Below, piece by piece: positions 21,130 through 32,579 of a stretch of 33,700 nt of DNA. Location of the stretch: contig NEEC01000362.1 in NCBI GenBank assembly GCA_002189035.1, forward strand, positions 1 to 33,700, given 5' to 3'. The stretch's first letter is position 1. Every line of letters begins with the position of its first letter. The stretch is from Utricularia gibba (taxonomy: Eukaryota; Streptophyta; Magnoliopsida; Lamiales; Lentibulariaceae). The notes below the pieces were generated by a model that saw only the letters and a list, made by a program, of their open reading frames with translations, was not told the origin of the DNA and searched no databases. The position numbers were made by a program, and so were the translations under genes.

Positions 21130-24100
21130 GATTTGCATCCAGTTGACCTCATGAGCCATACAGAATCGGGGTCAAGGACCAAGTTCCCAGCGAGACTGGC
21201 CGCCACAAAACGAGAAGCGGTTCCTTGAAAAACCATGTAGGCAGCCCCCGAAAACGAACGATAATAAATACATCACTTTATTTGCCGGACTACAACTAAC
21301 TCTCGGTGCAAGCCAAACCTTACTTTGTCCGTTCCAGGTGCACCCAAAGACCGCCTGCTCAAGTATAAAGTAAGTTGTTGAAAAAATCATGTGGGGTGCA
21401 CGTGACATCATAATTTAAACAAATGCATCATTTTTTTTATCGATTTGCATCCAGTTGACCTCATGAGCCATACAGAATCGGGGTCAAGGACCAAGTTCCC
21501 AGCGAGACTGGCCGCCACAAAACGAGAAGCGGTTCCTTGAAAAACCATGTAGGCAGCCCCGAAAACGAACGATAATAAATACATCACTTTATTTGCCGGA
21601 CTACAACTAACTCTCGGTGCAAGCCAAACATTACCTTTGTCCGTTCCAGGTGCACCCAAAGACCGCCTGCTCAAGTATAAAGTAAGTTGTTGAAAAAATC
21701 ATGTGGGGTGCACGTGACATCATAATTTAAACAAATGCATCATTTTTTTTAATCGATTTGCATCCAGTTGACCTCATGAGCCATACAGAATCGGGGTCAA
21801 GGACCAAGTTCCCAGCGAGACTGGCCGCCACAAAACGAGAAGCGGTTCCTTGAAAAACCATGTAGGCAGCCCCCGAAAACGAACGATAATAAATACATCA
21901 CTTTATTTGCCGGACTACAACTAACTCTCGGTGCAAGCCAAACATTACTTTGTCCCGTTCCAGTGCACCCAAAGACCGCCTGCTCAAGTATAAAGTAAGT
22001 TGTTGAAAAAATCATGTGGGGTGCACGTGACATCATAATTTAAACAAATGCATCATTTTTTTTAATCGATTTGCATCCAGTTGACCTCATGAGCCATACA
22101 GAATCGGGGTCAAGGACCAAGTTCCCAGCGAGACTGGCCGCCACAAAAACGAGAAGCGGTTCCTTGAAAAACCATGTAGGCAGCCCCGAAAACCGAACGA
22201 TAATAAATACATCACTTTATTTGCCGGACTACAACTAACTCTCGGTGCAAGCCAAACCTTACCTTTGTCCCGTTCCAGGTGCACCCAAAGACCGCCTGCT
22301 CAAGTATAAAGTAAGTTGTTGAAAAAATCATGTGGGGTGCACGTGACATCATAATTTAAACAAATGCATCATTTTTTTTAATCGATTTGCATCCAGTTGA
22401 CCTCATGAGCCATACAGAATCGGGGTCAAGGACCAAGTTCCCAGCGAGACTGGCCGCCACAAAACGAGAAGCGGTTCCTTGAAAAACCATGTAGGCAGCC
22501 CCGAAAACCGAACGATAATAAATACATCACTTTATTTGCCGGACTACAACTAACTCTCGGTGCAAGCCAACTTTTTGTCCGTTCCAAAGACCGCTGCTCA
22601 AGTATAAAGTAAGTTGTTGAAAAAATCATGTGGGGTGCACGTGACATCATAATTTAAACAAATGCATCATTTTTTTTAATCGATTTGCATCCAGTTGACC
22701 TCATGAGCCATACAGAATCGGGGTCAAGGACCAAGTTCCCAGCGAGACTGGCCGCCACAAAACGAGAAGCGGTTCCTTGAAAAACCATGTAGGCAGCCCC
22801 GAAAACGAACGATAATAAATACATCACTTTATTTGCCGGACTACAACTAACTCTCGGTGCAAGCCAACTTACCTTTGTCCCGTTCCAGGTGCACCCAAAG
22901 ACCGCCTGCTCAAGTATAAAGTAAGTTGTTGAAAAAATCATGTGGGGTGCACGTGACATCATAATTTAAACAAATGCATCATTTTTTTTAATCGATTTGC
23001 ATCCAGTTGACCTCATGAGCCATACAGAATCGGGGTCAAGGACCAAGTTCCCAGCGAGACTGGCCGCCACAAAACGAGAAGCGGTTCCTTGAAAAACCAT
23101 GTAGGCAGCCCCGAAAACCGAACGATAATAAATACATCACTTTATTTGCCTACAACTAACTCTCGGTGCAAGCAAACTTACTTTGTCCCGTTCCAGGTGC
23201 ACCCAATGCTCAAGTATAAAGTAAGTTGTTGAAAAAATCATGTGGGGTGCACGTGAATCATAATTTAAACAAATGCATCATTTTTTTAATCGATTTGCAT
23301 CCAGTTGACCTCATGAGCCATACAGAATCGGGTCAAGGACCAAGTTCCCAGCGAGACTGGCCGCCACAAAACGAGAAGCGGTTCCTTGAAAAACCATGTA
23401 GGCAGCCCCCGAAAAGAACGATAATAAATACATCACTTTATTTGCCGGCTACAACTAACTCTCGGCAAGCCAAACATTACCTTTGTCCGTTCCAGTGCAC
23501 CCAAGACCGCCTGCTCAAGTATAAAGTAAGTTGTTGAAAAAATCATGTGGGGTGCACGTGACATCATAATTTAAACAAATGCATCATTTTTTTAATCGAT
23601 TTGCATCCAGTTGACCTCATGAGCCATACAGAATCGGGGTCAAGGACCAAGTTCCCAGCGAGACTGGCCGCCACAAAACGAGAAGCGGTTCCTTGAAAAA
23701 CCATGTAGGCAGCCCGAAAACCGAACGATAATAAATACATCACTTTATTTGCCGGACTACAACTACTCTCGGTGCAAGCCAAACTTACCTTTGTCCGTTC
23801 CAGGTGCACCCAAAGACCGCCTGCTCAAGTATAAAGTAAGTTGTTGAAAAAATCATGTGGGGTGCACGTGACATCATAATTTAAACAAATGCATCATTTT
23901 TTTTAATCGATTTGCATCCAGTTGACCTCATGAGCCATACAGAATCGGGGTCAAGGACCAAGTTCCCAGCGAGACTGGCCGCCACAAAACGAGAAGCGGT
24001 TCCTTGAAAAACCATGTAGGCAGCCCGAAAACGAACGATAATAAATACATCACTTTATTTGCCGGACTACAACTAACTCTCGGTGCAAGCCAAACTTACC

Positions 24101-24218
24101 TTTGTCCGTTCCAGTGCACCCAAAGACCGCCTGCTCAAGTATAAAGTAAGTTGTTGAAAAAATCATGTGGGGTGCACGTGACATCATAATTTAAACAAAT
24201 GCATCATTTTTTTTAATC
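21130..24218. repeat. Ten class A monomers
   Basis: Monomers begin at 21130, 21442, 21755, 22068, 22384, 22682, 22994, 23292, 23598 and 23909. The unit at 22384 is short. The unit at 22994 lacks GGAC of TTGCCGGACTAC and part of AAAGACCGCC, and ends GTGAATCATAA. The unit at 23292 has CCGGCTACAAC and CTCGGCAAGCC. The rest are ordinary class A. No gene. Confidence 0.95.
22384..22681. repeat. Short A monomer
   Basis: A 298-bp unit with GCCAACTTTTTGTCCGTTCC joined to AAAGACCGCTG, losing the CAGGTGCACC segment. It is the same type of shortening as at 2690 and 8819, here isolated in the right half. Confidence 0.8.
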
Positions 24219-24522
24219 GATTTGCATCCAGTTGACCTCATGAGCCATACAGAATCGGGGTCAAGGACCAAGTTCCCAGCGAGACTGGCCGCCACAAAAC
24301 GAGAAGCGGTTCCTTGAAAAACCATGTAGGCAGCCCCGAAAACGAACGATAATAAATACATCACTTTATTTGCCGGACTACAACTAACTCTCGGCAAGCC
24401 TAAGCTGACTTTTGTCCGTTCCCCCCCAAGACCGCCTGCTCAAGTATAAAGTAAGTTGTTAAAAAATCATGTGGGGTGCACGTGACATCATAATTTAAAC
24501 AAATGCATCATTTTTTTTAATC
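24219..24522. repeat. A-to-B chimeric monomer
   Basis: A 304-bp unit. It is class A up to CTCGGCAAGCC at about 24400, then B-like (CCTAAGCTGACTTTTGTCCG, TTCCCCCCCAAGACC, TTGTTAAAAAA), with the A form CCTGCTCAAGTATAAAGTAAG between. The switch point is about 100 bp further along the monomer than in the chimera at 20824. Confidence 0.85.
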
Positions 24523-26388
24523 GATTTGCATCCAGTTGACCTCATGAGCCATACAGAATCGGGGTCAAGGACCAAGTTCCCAGCGAGACTGGCCGCACAA
24601 AACGAGAAGCGGTTCCTTGAAAAACCATGTAGGCAGCCCCGAAAACGAACGATAATAAATACATCACTTTATTTGCCGGACTACAACTAACTCTCGTGCA
24701 AGCCAACTTACCTTTGTCCGTTCCAGGTGCACCCAAAGACCGCCTGCTCAAGTATAAAGTAAGTTGTTGAAAAAATCATGTGGGGTGCACGTGACATCAT
24801 AATTTAAACAAATGCATCATTTTTTTTAATCGATTTGCATCCAGTTGACCTCATGAGCCATACAGAATCGGGGTCAAGGACCAAGTTCCCAGCGAGACTG
24901 GCCGCCACAAAACGAGAAGCGGTTCCTTGAAAAACCATGTAGGCAGCCCCCGAAAACCGAACGATAATAAATACATCACTTTATTTGCCGACTACAACTA
25001 ACTCTCGTGCAAGCCAAACATTACCTTTGTCCGTTCCAGGTGCACCCAAAGACCGCCTGCTCAAGTATAAAGTAAGTTGTTGAAAAATCATGTGGGGTGC
25101 ACGTGACATCATAATTTAAACAAATGCATCATTTTTTTTAATCGATTTGCATCCAGTTGACCTCATGAGCCATACAGAATCGGGGTCAAGGACCAAGTTC
25201 CCAGCGAGACTGGCCGCCACAAAACGAGAAGCGGTTCCTTGAAAAACCATGTAGGCAGCCCCCGAAAAGAACGATAATAAATACATCACTTTATTTGCCG
25301 GACTACAACTAACTCTCGGTGCAAGCCAACCTTACCTTTGTCCGTTCCAAGTGCACCCAAAGACCGCCTGCTCAAGTATAAAGTAAGTTGTTGAAAAAAT
25401 CATGTGGGGTGCACGTGACATCATAATTTAAACAAATGCATCATTTTTTTAATCGATTTGCATCCAGTTGACCTCATGAGCCATACAGAATCGGGGTCAA
25501 GGACCAAGTTCCCAGCGAGACTGGCCGCCACAAAACGAGAAGCGTTCCTTGAAAAACCATGTAGGCAGCCCCGAAAACCGAACGATAATAAATACATCAC
25601 TTTATTTGCCGGACTACAACTAACTCTCGGCAAGCCAAACCTTACCTTTGTCCGTTCCAGGTGCACCCAAGACCGCCTGCTCAAGTATAAAGTAAGTTGT
25701 TGAAAAAATCATGTGGGGTGCACGTGACATCGTAATTTAAACAAATGCATCATTTTTTTTAATCGATTTGCATCCAGTTGACCTCATGAGCCATACAGAA
25801 TCGGGGTCAAGGACCAAGTTCCCAGCGAGACTGGCCGCCACAAAACGAGAAGCGGTTCCTTGAAAAACCATGTAGGCAGCCCCGAAAACGAACGATAATA
25901 AATACATCACTTTATTTGCCGGACTACAACTAACTCTCGGTGCAAGCCAAACCTTACCTTTGTCCGTTCCAGGTGCACCCAAAGACCGCCTGCTCAAGTA
26001 TAAAGTAAGTTGTTGAAAAAAATCATGTGGGGTGCACGTGACATCATAATTTAAACAAATGCATCATTTTTTTTAATCGATTTGCATCCAGTTGACCTCA
26101 TGAGCCATACAGAATCGGGGTCAAGGACCAAGTTCCAGCGAGACTGGCCGCCACAAAACGAGAAGCGGTTCCTTGAAAAACCATGTAGGCAGCCCCGAAA
26201 ACCGAACGATAATAAATACATCACTTTATTTGCCGGACTACAACTAACTCTCGGTGCAAGCCAAACTTACCTTTGTCCGTTCCAGGTGCACCCAAAGACC
26301 GCCTGCTCAAGTATAAAGTAAGTTGTTGAAAAAATCATGTGGGGTGCACGTGACATCATAATTTAAACAAATGCATCATTTTTTTATC
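24523..26388. repeat. Six class A monomers
   Basis: Monomers begin at 24523, 24832, 25144, 25455, 25765 and 26079. The unit at 25455 has CTCGGCAAGCC, GAAGCGTTCC and a following GACATCGTAA, all marks that elsewhere accompany B units, so it may be a mostly-A blend. Satellite only. Confidence 0.95.
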
Positions 26389-26682
26389 GATTTGCATCAT
26401 GAGCCATACAGAATCGGGGCAAGGACCAAGTTCCAGCGAGACTGGCCGCCACAAAACGAGAAGCGGTTCCTTGAAAACCATGTAGGCAGCCCGAAAACCG
26501 AACGTTAATAAATACATCACTTTATTTGCCGGGCTACAACTTACTTTGGGCAAGCCTAAGCTGATCTTTTTCCGGTTCCAAGTGCCCCCAAGACCGCCTC
26601 CTCATGTATAAAGTAAGTTGTTAAAAAAATCATGTGGGTGCACGTGACATCATAATTTAACAAATGCATCATTTTTTTAATC
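26389..26682. repeat. A-to-B chimeric monomer (B9)
   Basis: A 294-bp unit. The phase mark is followed directly by CATGAGCC, so about 11 bp (CCAGTTGACCT or the B equivalent) is missing. Class A marks CATACAGAATCGGGG and GAAGCGGTTCC give way to B marks from AACGTTAATAAA onward: GCCGGGC, TTACTTTGGGCAAGCCTAAG, CCGGTTCCAAGTGCCCCC, CTCATGTATAAAG and TTGTTAAAAAAA. Confidence 0.87.
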
Positions 26683-27926
26683 GATTTGCATCCAGTTGAC
26701 CTCATGAGCCATACAGAATGGGGTCAAGGACCAAGTTCCCAGCGAGACTGGCCGCCACAAAACGAGAAGCGGTTCCTTGAAAAACCATGTAGGCAGCCCC
26801 CGAAAACGAACGATAATAAATACATCACTTTATTTGCCGGACTACAACTAACTCTCGGTGCAAGCCAAACATTTTTGTCCGTTCCAGGTGCACCCAAAGA
26901 CCGCCTGCTCAAGTATAAAGTAAGTTGTTGAAAAAATCATGTGGGGTGCACGTGACATCATAATTTAAACAAATGCATCATTTTTTTTAATCGATTTGCA
27001 TCCAGTTGACCTCATGAGCCATACAGAATCGGGTCAAGGACCAAGTTCCCAGCGAGACTGGCCGCCACAAAACGAGAAGCGGTTCCTTGAAAAACCATGT
27101 AGGCAGCCCCCGAAAACCGAACGATAATAAATACATCACTTTATTTGCCGGACTACAACTAACTCTCGGTGCAAGCCAAACTTACTTTGTCCGTTCCAGG
27201 TGCACCCAAAGACCGCCTGCTCAAGTATAAAGTAAGTTGTTGAAAAAATCATGTGGGGTGCACGTGACATCATAATTTAAACAAATGCATCATTTTTTTT
27301 TTAATCGATTTGCATCCAGTTGACCTCATGAGCCATACAGAATCGGGGTCAAGGACCAAGTTCCCAGCGAGACTGGCCGCCACAAAACGAGAAGCGGTTC
27401 CTTGAAAAACCATGTAGGCAGCCCCCGAAAACGAACGATAATAAATACATCACTTTATTTGCCGGACTACAACTAACTCTCGGTGCAAGCCAACCTTACC
27501 TTTGTCCCGTTCCAGGTGCACCCAAAGACCGCCTGCTCAAGTATAAAGTAAGTTGTTGAAAAAATCATGTGGGGTGCACGTGACATCATAATTTAAACAA
27601 ATGCATCATTTTTTTTAATCGATTTGCATCCAGTTGACCTCATGAGCCATACAGAATCGGGGTCAAGGACCAAGTTCCCAGCGAGACTGGCCGCCACAAA
27701 ACGAGAAGCGTTCCTTGAAAAACCATGTAGGCAGCCCCCGAAAACCGAACGATAATAAATACATCACTTTTATTTGCCGGACTACAACTAACTCTCGTGC
27801 AAGCCACCTTACTTTGTCCGTTCCAGTGCACCCAAAACCGCTGCTCAAGTATAAAGTAAGTTGTTGAAAAAATCATGTGGGGTGCACGTGATATCGTAAT
27901 TTAAACAAATGCATCATTTATTTATC
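26683..27926. repeat. Four class A monomers
   Basis: Monomers begin at 26683, 26993, 27307 and 27621. The first has the post-B mark CAGAATGGGG. The junction before 27307 has the longest T tract seen (T10). The last precedes a B unit, with CCAGTGCACCCAAAACC and GTGATATCGTAA. Satellite only. Confidence 0.95.
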
Positions 27927-28234
27927 GATTTGCATCCTTTGACCTCATGAGCCATAAAGAATCGGGGCAAGGACCAAGTTCCTAGCGAGACTGGCCGCCA
28001 CAAAACGAGAAGCTGTTCCTTGAAAAACCATGTAGGCAACACCGAAAACCGAACGTTAATAAATACATCACTTTCTTTGCCGGGCTACAACTTACTTTGG
28101 GCAAGGCCTAAGCTGATCTTTTTCCGGTTCCAAGTGCCCCAAACCGCCTCTCATGTATAAAGTATGTTGTTAAAAAAATCATGTGGGGTGCACGTGACAT
28201 CGTAATTTAAACAAATGCATCATTTTTTTTATTC
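27927..28234. repeat. Class B monomer (B10)
   Basis: A 308-bp B unit: CCTTTGACC, CATAAAGAATCGGGGCAAGG, TTCCTAGCG, GAAGCTGTTCC, GGCAACACCG, AACGTTAATAAA, TTTCTTTGCCGGGC, TTGGGCAAGGCCTAAGCTG, CCAAGTGCC, CTCATGTATAAAGTATG and TTGTTAAAAAAA. The entry TTTATTTATCG replaces the T tract. The next unit opens with ATTCGATTT and has CAGAATGGGG, as after the B unit at 869. Confidence 0.95.
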
Positions 28235-28546
28235 GATTTGCATCCAGTTGACCTCATGAGCCATACAGAATGGGGTCAAGGACCAAGTTCCCAGCGAGAC
28301 TGGCCGCCAAAAAACGAGAAGCGGTTCCTTGAAAAACCATGTAGGCAGCCCGAAAACGAACGATAATAAATACATCACTTTATTTGCCGGACTACAACTA
28401 ACTCTCGGTGCAAGCCAAACATTACCTTTGTCCCGTTCCAGGTGCACCCAAAGACCGCCTGCTCAAGTATAAAGTAAGTTGTTGAAAAAATCATGTGGGG
28501 TGCACGTGACATCATAATTTAAACAAATGCATCATTTTTTTTAATC
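28235..28546. repeat. Class A monomer after B
   Basis: A single A unit with the post-B opening ATTCGATTT and CAGAATGGGG, GCCCGAAAACG, and an otherwise ordinary A body. Confidence 0.95.
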
Positions 28547-28853
28547 GATTTGCATCCAGTTGACCTCATGAGCCATACAGAATCGGGTCAAGGACCAAGT
28601 TCCAGCGAGACTGGCCGCCACAAAACGAGAAGCGGTTCCTTGAAAAACATGTAGGCAGCCCCCGAAAACCGAACGATAATAAATACATCACTTTATTTGC
28701 CGGACTACAACTAACTCTCGGTGCAAGCCAAACTGATTTTTGTCCGGTTCCAGTCCCCCAAAGACCGCCTGCTCAAGTATAAAGTAAGTTGTTAAAAAAA
28801 CATGTGGGGTGCACGTGACATCATAATTTAAAAATGCATCATTTTTTTTAATC
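28547..28853. repeat. A-to-B chimeric monomer
   Basis: A 307-bp unit. It is class A to CTCGGTGCAAGCCAAACTG, then B-like TTTTTGTCCGGTTCC, AGTCCCCC and TTGTTAAAAAAA, with the A form CCTGCTCAAGTATAAAGTAAG in between. It ends ATTTAAAAATGCATC, lacking AC. It lies two monomers after B10 and two before B11. Confidence 0.85.
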
Positions 28854-29161
28854 GATTTGCATCCAGTTGACCTCATGAGCCATACAGAATCGGGGTCAAG
28901 GACCAAGTTCCCAGCGAGACTGGCCGCCACAAAACGAGAAGCGTTCCTTGAAAAACCATGTAGGCAGCCCCGAAAACGAACGATAATAAATACATCACTT
29001 TATTTGCCGGACTACAACTAACTCTCGATGCAAGCCAACCTTACCTTTGTCCGTTCCAAGTGCACCCAAACCGCCTGCTCAAGTATAAAGTAAGTTGTTG
29101 AAAAAATCATGTGGGGTGCACGTGATATCGTAATTTAAACAAATGCATCATTGTATTCATT
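28854..29161. repeat. Pre-B class A monomer (HOR position 5)
   Basis: An A unit with CTCGATGCAAGCC, CCAAGTGCACCCAAACC and exit GTGATATCGTAA CATTGTATTCATT. These marks recur in the pre-B units at 30410 and 31957. CTCGATGCAAG also occurs at 33206 and 33517. It defines the last position of the five-monomer higher-order unit. Confidence 0.9.
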
Positions 29162-29473
29162 GATTTGCATCCTTTTGTCCTCATGAGCCATAAAGAATCG
29201 CGGGCCCGGACCAAGTTCCTAGCGAGACTGGCCGCCAAAAACGAGAAGCTGTTCCTTGAAAAACCATGTAGGCAACACGAAAACCGAACGTTAATAAATA
29301 CATCACTTTCTTTGCCGGGCTACAACTTACTTTGGGCAAGGCCTAAGCTGATCTTTTTCCGGTTCCAAGTGCCCCCAAAACCGCCTCCTCATGTATAAAG
29401 TATGTTGTTAAAAAAAATCATGTGGGGTGCACGTGACATCGTAATTTAAACAAATGCATCATTTTTTTTATTC
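29162..29473. repeat. Class B monomer (B11), HOR position 1
   Basis: A 312-bp unit close to the full B type: CCTTTTGTCC, CATAAAGAATCGCGGGCCCG, TTCCTAGCG, GAAGCTGTTCC, GGCAACACG, AACGTTAATAAA, TTTCTTTGCCGGGC, TTGGGCAAGGCCTAAGCTG, CCGGTTCCAAGTGCCCCC, CTCATGTATAAAGTATG and TTGTTAAAAAAAA. Confidence 0.96.
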
Positions 29474-30723
29474 GATTTGCATCCAGTTGACCTCATGAGC
29501 CATACAGAATCGGGGTCAAGGACCAAGTTCCCAGCGAGACTGGCCGCCACAAAACGAGAAGCGGTTCCTTGAAAAACCATGTAGGCAGCCCGAAAACCGA
29601 ACGATAATAAATACATCTTTATTTGCCGGACTACAACTAACTCTCGGTGCAAGCCAAACTTACCTTTGTCCCGTTCCAGGTGCACCCAAAGACCGCCTGC
29701 TCAAGTATAAAGTAAGTTGTTGAAAAAATCATGTGGGGTGCACGTGACATCATAATTTAAACAAATGCATCATTTTTTTTAATCGATTTGCATCCAGTTG
29801 ACCTCATGAGCCATACAGAATCGGGTCAAGGACCAAGTTCCGCGAGACTGGCCGCCACAAAACGAGAAGCGGTTCCTTGAAAAACCATGTAGGCAGCCCC
29901 CGAAACCGAACGATAATAAATACATCACTTTATTTGCCGGCTACAACTAACTCTCGGTGCAAGCCAAACATTACTTTGTCCGTTCCAGGTGCACCCAAAG
30001 ACCGCCTGCTCAAGTATAAAGTAAGTTGTTGAAAAAATCATGTGGGGTGCACGTGACATCATAATTTAAACAAATGCATCATTTTTTTTAATCGATTTGC
30101 ATCCAGTTGACCTCATGAGCCATACAGAATCGGGGTCAAGGACCAAGTTCCCAGCGAGACTGGCCGCCACAAAACGAGAAGCGGTTCCTTGAAAAACCAT
30201 GTAGGCAGCCCCCGAAAACCGAACGATAATAAATACATCACTTTATTTGCCGGACTACAACTAACTCTCGGTGCAAGCCAAACTTTACCTTTGTCCCGTT
30301 CCAGGTGCACCCAAAGACCGCCTGCTCAAGTATAAAGTAAGTTGTTGAAAAAATCATGTGGGGTGCACGTGACATCATAATTTAAACAAATGCATCATTT
30401 TTTTTAATCGATTTGCATCCAGTTGACCTCATGAGCCATACAGAATCGGGGTCAAGGACCAAGTTCCCAGCGAGACTGGCCGCCACAAAACGAGAAGCGG
30501 TTCCTTGAAAAACCATGTAGGCAGCCCCCGAAAACCGAACGATAATAAATACATCTTTTTATTTGCCGGACTACAACTAACTCTCGATGCAAGCCAAACC
30601 TTACCTTTGTCCGTTCCAAGTGCACCCAAAAACCGCCTGCTCAAGTATAAAGTAAGTTGTTGAAAAAATCATGTGGGGTGCACGTGATATCGTAATTTAA
30701 ACAAATGCATCATTGTATTCATT
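29474..30723. repeat. Four class A monomers, HOR positions 2-5
   Basis: Monomers begin at 29474, 29785, 30094 and 30410. The first has the post-B ATTCGATTT opening and CATCTTTATTTG. The second has CCGCGAGACTGG and CCGGCTACAAC. The last has the pre-B marks CATCTTTTTATTTG, CTCGATGCAAG and CCAAGTGCACCCAAAAACC. Confidence 0.95.
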
Positions 30724-31033
30724 GATTTGCATCCTTTTGTCCTCATGAGCCATAAAGAATCGCGGGCCCGGACCAAGTTCCTAGCGAGACTGGCCGCCAC
30801 AAAACGAGAAGCTGTTCCTTGAAAAACCATGTAGGCAACACCGAAAACCGAACGTTAATAAATACATCACTTTCTTTGCCGGGCTACAACTACTTTGGGC
30901 CAAGCCTAAGCTGATCTTTTCCGGTTCCAAGTGCCCCAAAACCGCCTCCTCATGTATAAAGTATGTTGTTAAAAAAATCATGTGGGGTGCACGTGACATC
31001 GTAATTTAAACAAATGCATCATTTTTTTTATTC
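30724..31033. repeat. Class B monomer (B12), HOR position 1
   Basis: A 310-bp B unit, nearly the same as the one at 29162, including the entry CATTGTATTCATTGATTT and CGCGGGCCCGG. Differences are small (TTGGGCCAAGCC, CTGATCTTTTCCGG). Confidence 0.96.
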
Positions 31034-32268
31034 GATTTGCATCCAGTTGACCTCATGAGCCATACAGAATCGGGGTCAAGGACCAAGTTCCCAGAGACTG
31101 GCCGCCACAAAACGAGAAGCGGTTCCTTGAAAAACCATGTAGGCAGCCCCGAAAACCGAACGATAATAAATACATCACTTATTTGCCGGACTACAACTAA
31201 CTCTCGGTGCAAGCCAAATTACCTTTGTCCTTCCAGGTGCACCCAAAGACCTGCTCAAGTATAAAGTAAGTTGTTGAAAAAATCATGTGGGGTGCACGTG
31301 ACATCATAATTTAAACAAATGCATCATTTTTTTTAATCGATTTGCATCCAGTTGACCTCATGAGCCATACAGAATCGGGGTCAAGGACCAAGTTCCAGCG
31401 AGACTGGCCGCCACAAAACGAGAAGCGTTCCTTGAAAAACCATGTAGGCAGCCCCGAAAACCGAACGATAATAAATACATCACTTTATTTGCCGGACTAC
31501 AACTAACTCTCGGTGCAAGCCAAACTTACCTTTGTCCGTTCCAGGTGCACCCAAAGACCGCCTGCTCAAGTATAAAGTAAGTTGTTGAAAAAATCATGTG
31601 GGGTGCACGTGACATCATAATTTAAACAAATGCATCATTTTTTTTAATCGATTTGCATCCAGTTGACCTCATGAGCCATACAGAATCGGGGTCAAGGACC
31701 AAGTTCCCAGCGAGACTGGCCGCCACAAAACGAGAAGCGGTTCCTTGAAAAACATGTAGGCAGCCCCGAAAACCGAACGATAATAAATACATCACTTTAT
31801 TTGCCGGACTACAACTAACTCTCGTGCAAGCCTACCTTACTTTGTCCGTTCCTGCACCCAAAGACCGCCTGCTCAAGTATAAAGTAAGTTGTTGAAAAAA
31901 TCATGTGGGGTGCACGTGACATCATAATTTAAACAAATGCATCATTTTTTTTAATCGATTTGCATCCAGTTGACCTCATGAGCCATACAGAATCGGGGTC
32001 AAGGACCAAGTTCCAGCGAGACTGGCCGCCACAAAACGAGAAGCGGTTCCTTGAAAAACCATGTAGGCAGCCCCGAAAACCGAACGATAATAAATACATC
32101 TTTTATTTGCCGGACTACAACTAACTCTCGATGCAAGCCAAACCTTACCTTTGTCCCGTTCCAAGTGCACCCAAAAACCGCCTGCTCAAGTATAAAGTAA
32201 GTTGTTGAAAAAATCATGTGGGGTGCACGTGATATCGTAATTTAAACAAATGCATCATTGTATTCATC
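31034..32268. repeat. Four class A monomers, HOR positions 2-5
   Basis: Monomers begin at 31034, 31339, 31650 and 31957. The first has ATTCGATTT and CCCAGAGACTGG. The third has CAAGCCTACCTTAC. The fourth is the pre-B unit with CATCTTTTATTTG, CTCGATGCAAG and GTGATATCGTAA. Confidence 0.95.
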
Positions 32269-32579
32269 GATTTGCATCCTTTTTGTCCTCATGAGCCATA
32301 AAGAATCGCGGGCCCGGACCAAGTTCCTAGCGAGACTGGCCGCCACAAACGAGAAGCTGTTCCTTGAAAAACCATGTAGGCAACACCGAAAACCGAACGT
32401 TAATAAATACATCACTTTCTTTGCCGGGCTACAACTTACTTTGGCCAAGGCCTAAGCTGATCTTTTTCCGGTTCCAGTGCCCCAAACCGCCTCCTCATGT
32501 ATAAAGTATGTTGTTAAAAAAAATCATGTGGGGTGCACGTGACATCGTAATTTAAACAAATGCATCATTTTTTTTATTC
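32269..32579. repeat. Class B monomer (B13), HOR position 1
   Basis: A 311-bp B unit entered through CATTGTATTCATCG, with CCTTTTTGTCC, CGCGGGCCCGG, TTCCTAGCG, GAAGCTGTTCC, GGCAACACCG, AACGTTAATAAA and TTGTTAAAAAAAA. The next unit opens ATTCGATTT. Confidence 0.96.

Noticed and set aside
22654-22962. Recurring - strand open frames of about 60-103 codons
   Set aside because: They are the reverse reading of the same monomer. Their length varies only with random indels, many units lack them, and two overlapping frames are open in some places (for example 31976-32217). They look like chance frames in a repeat.
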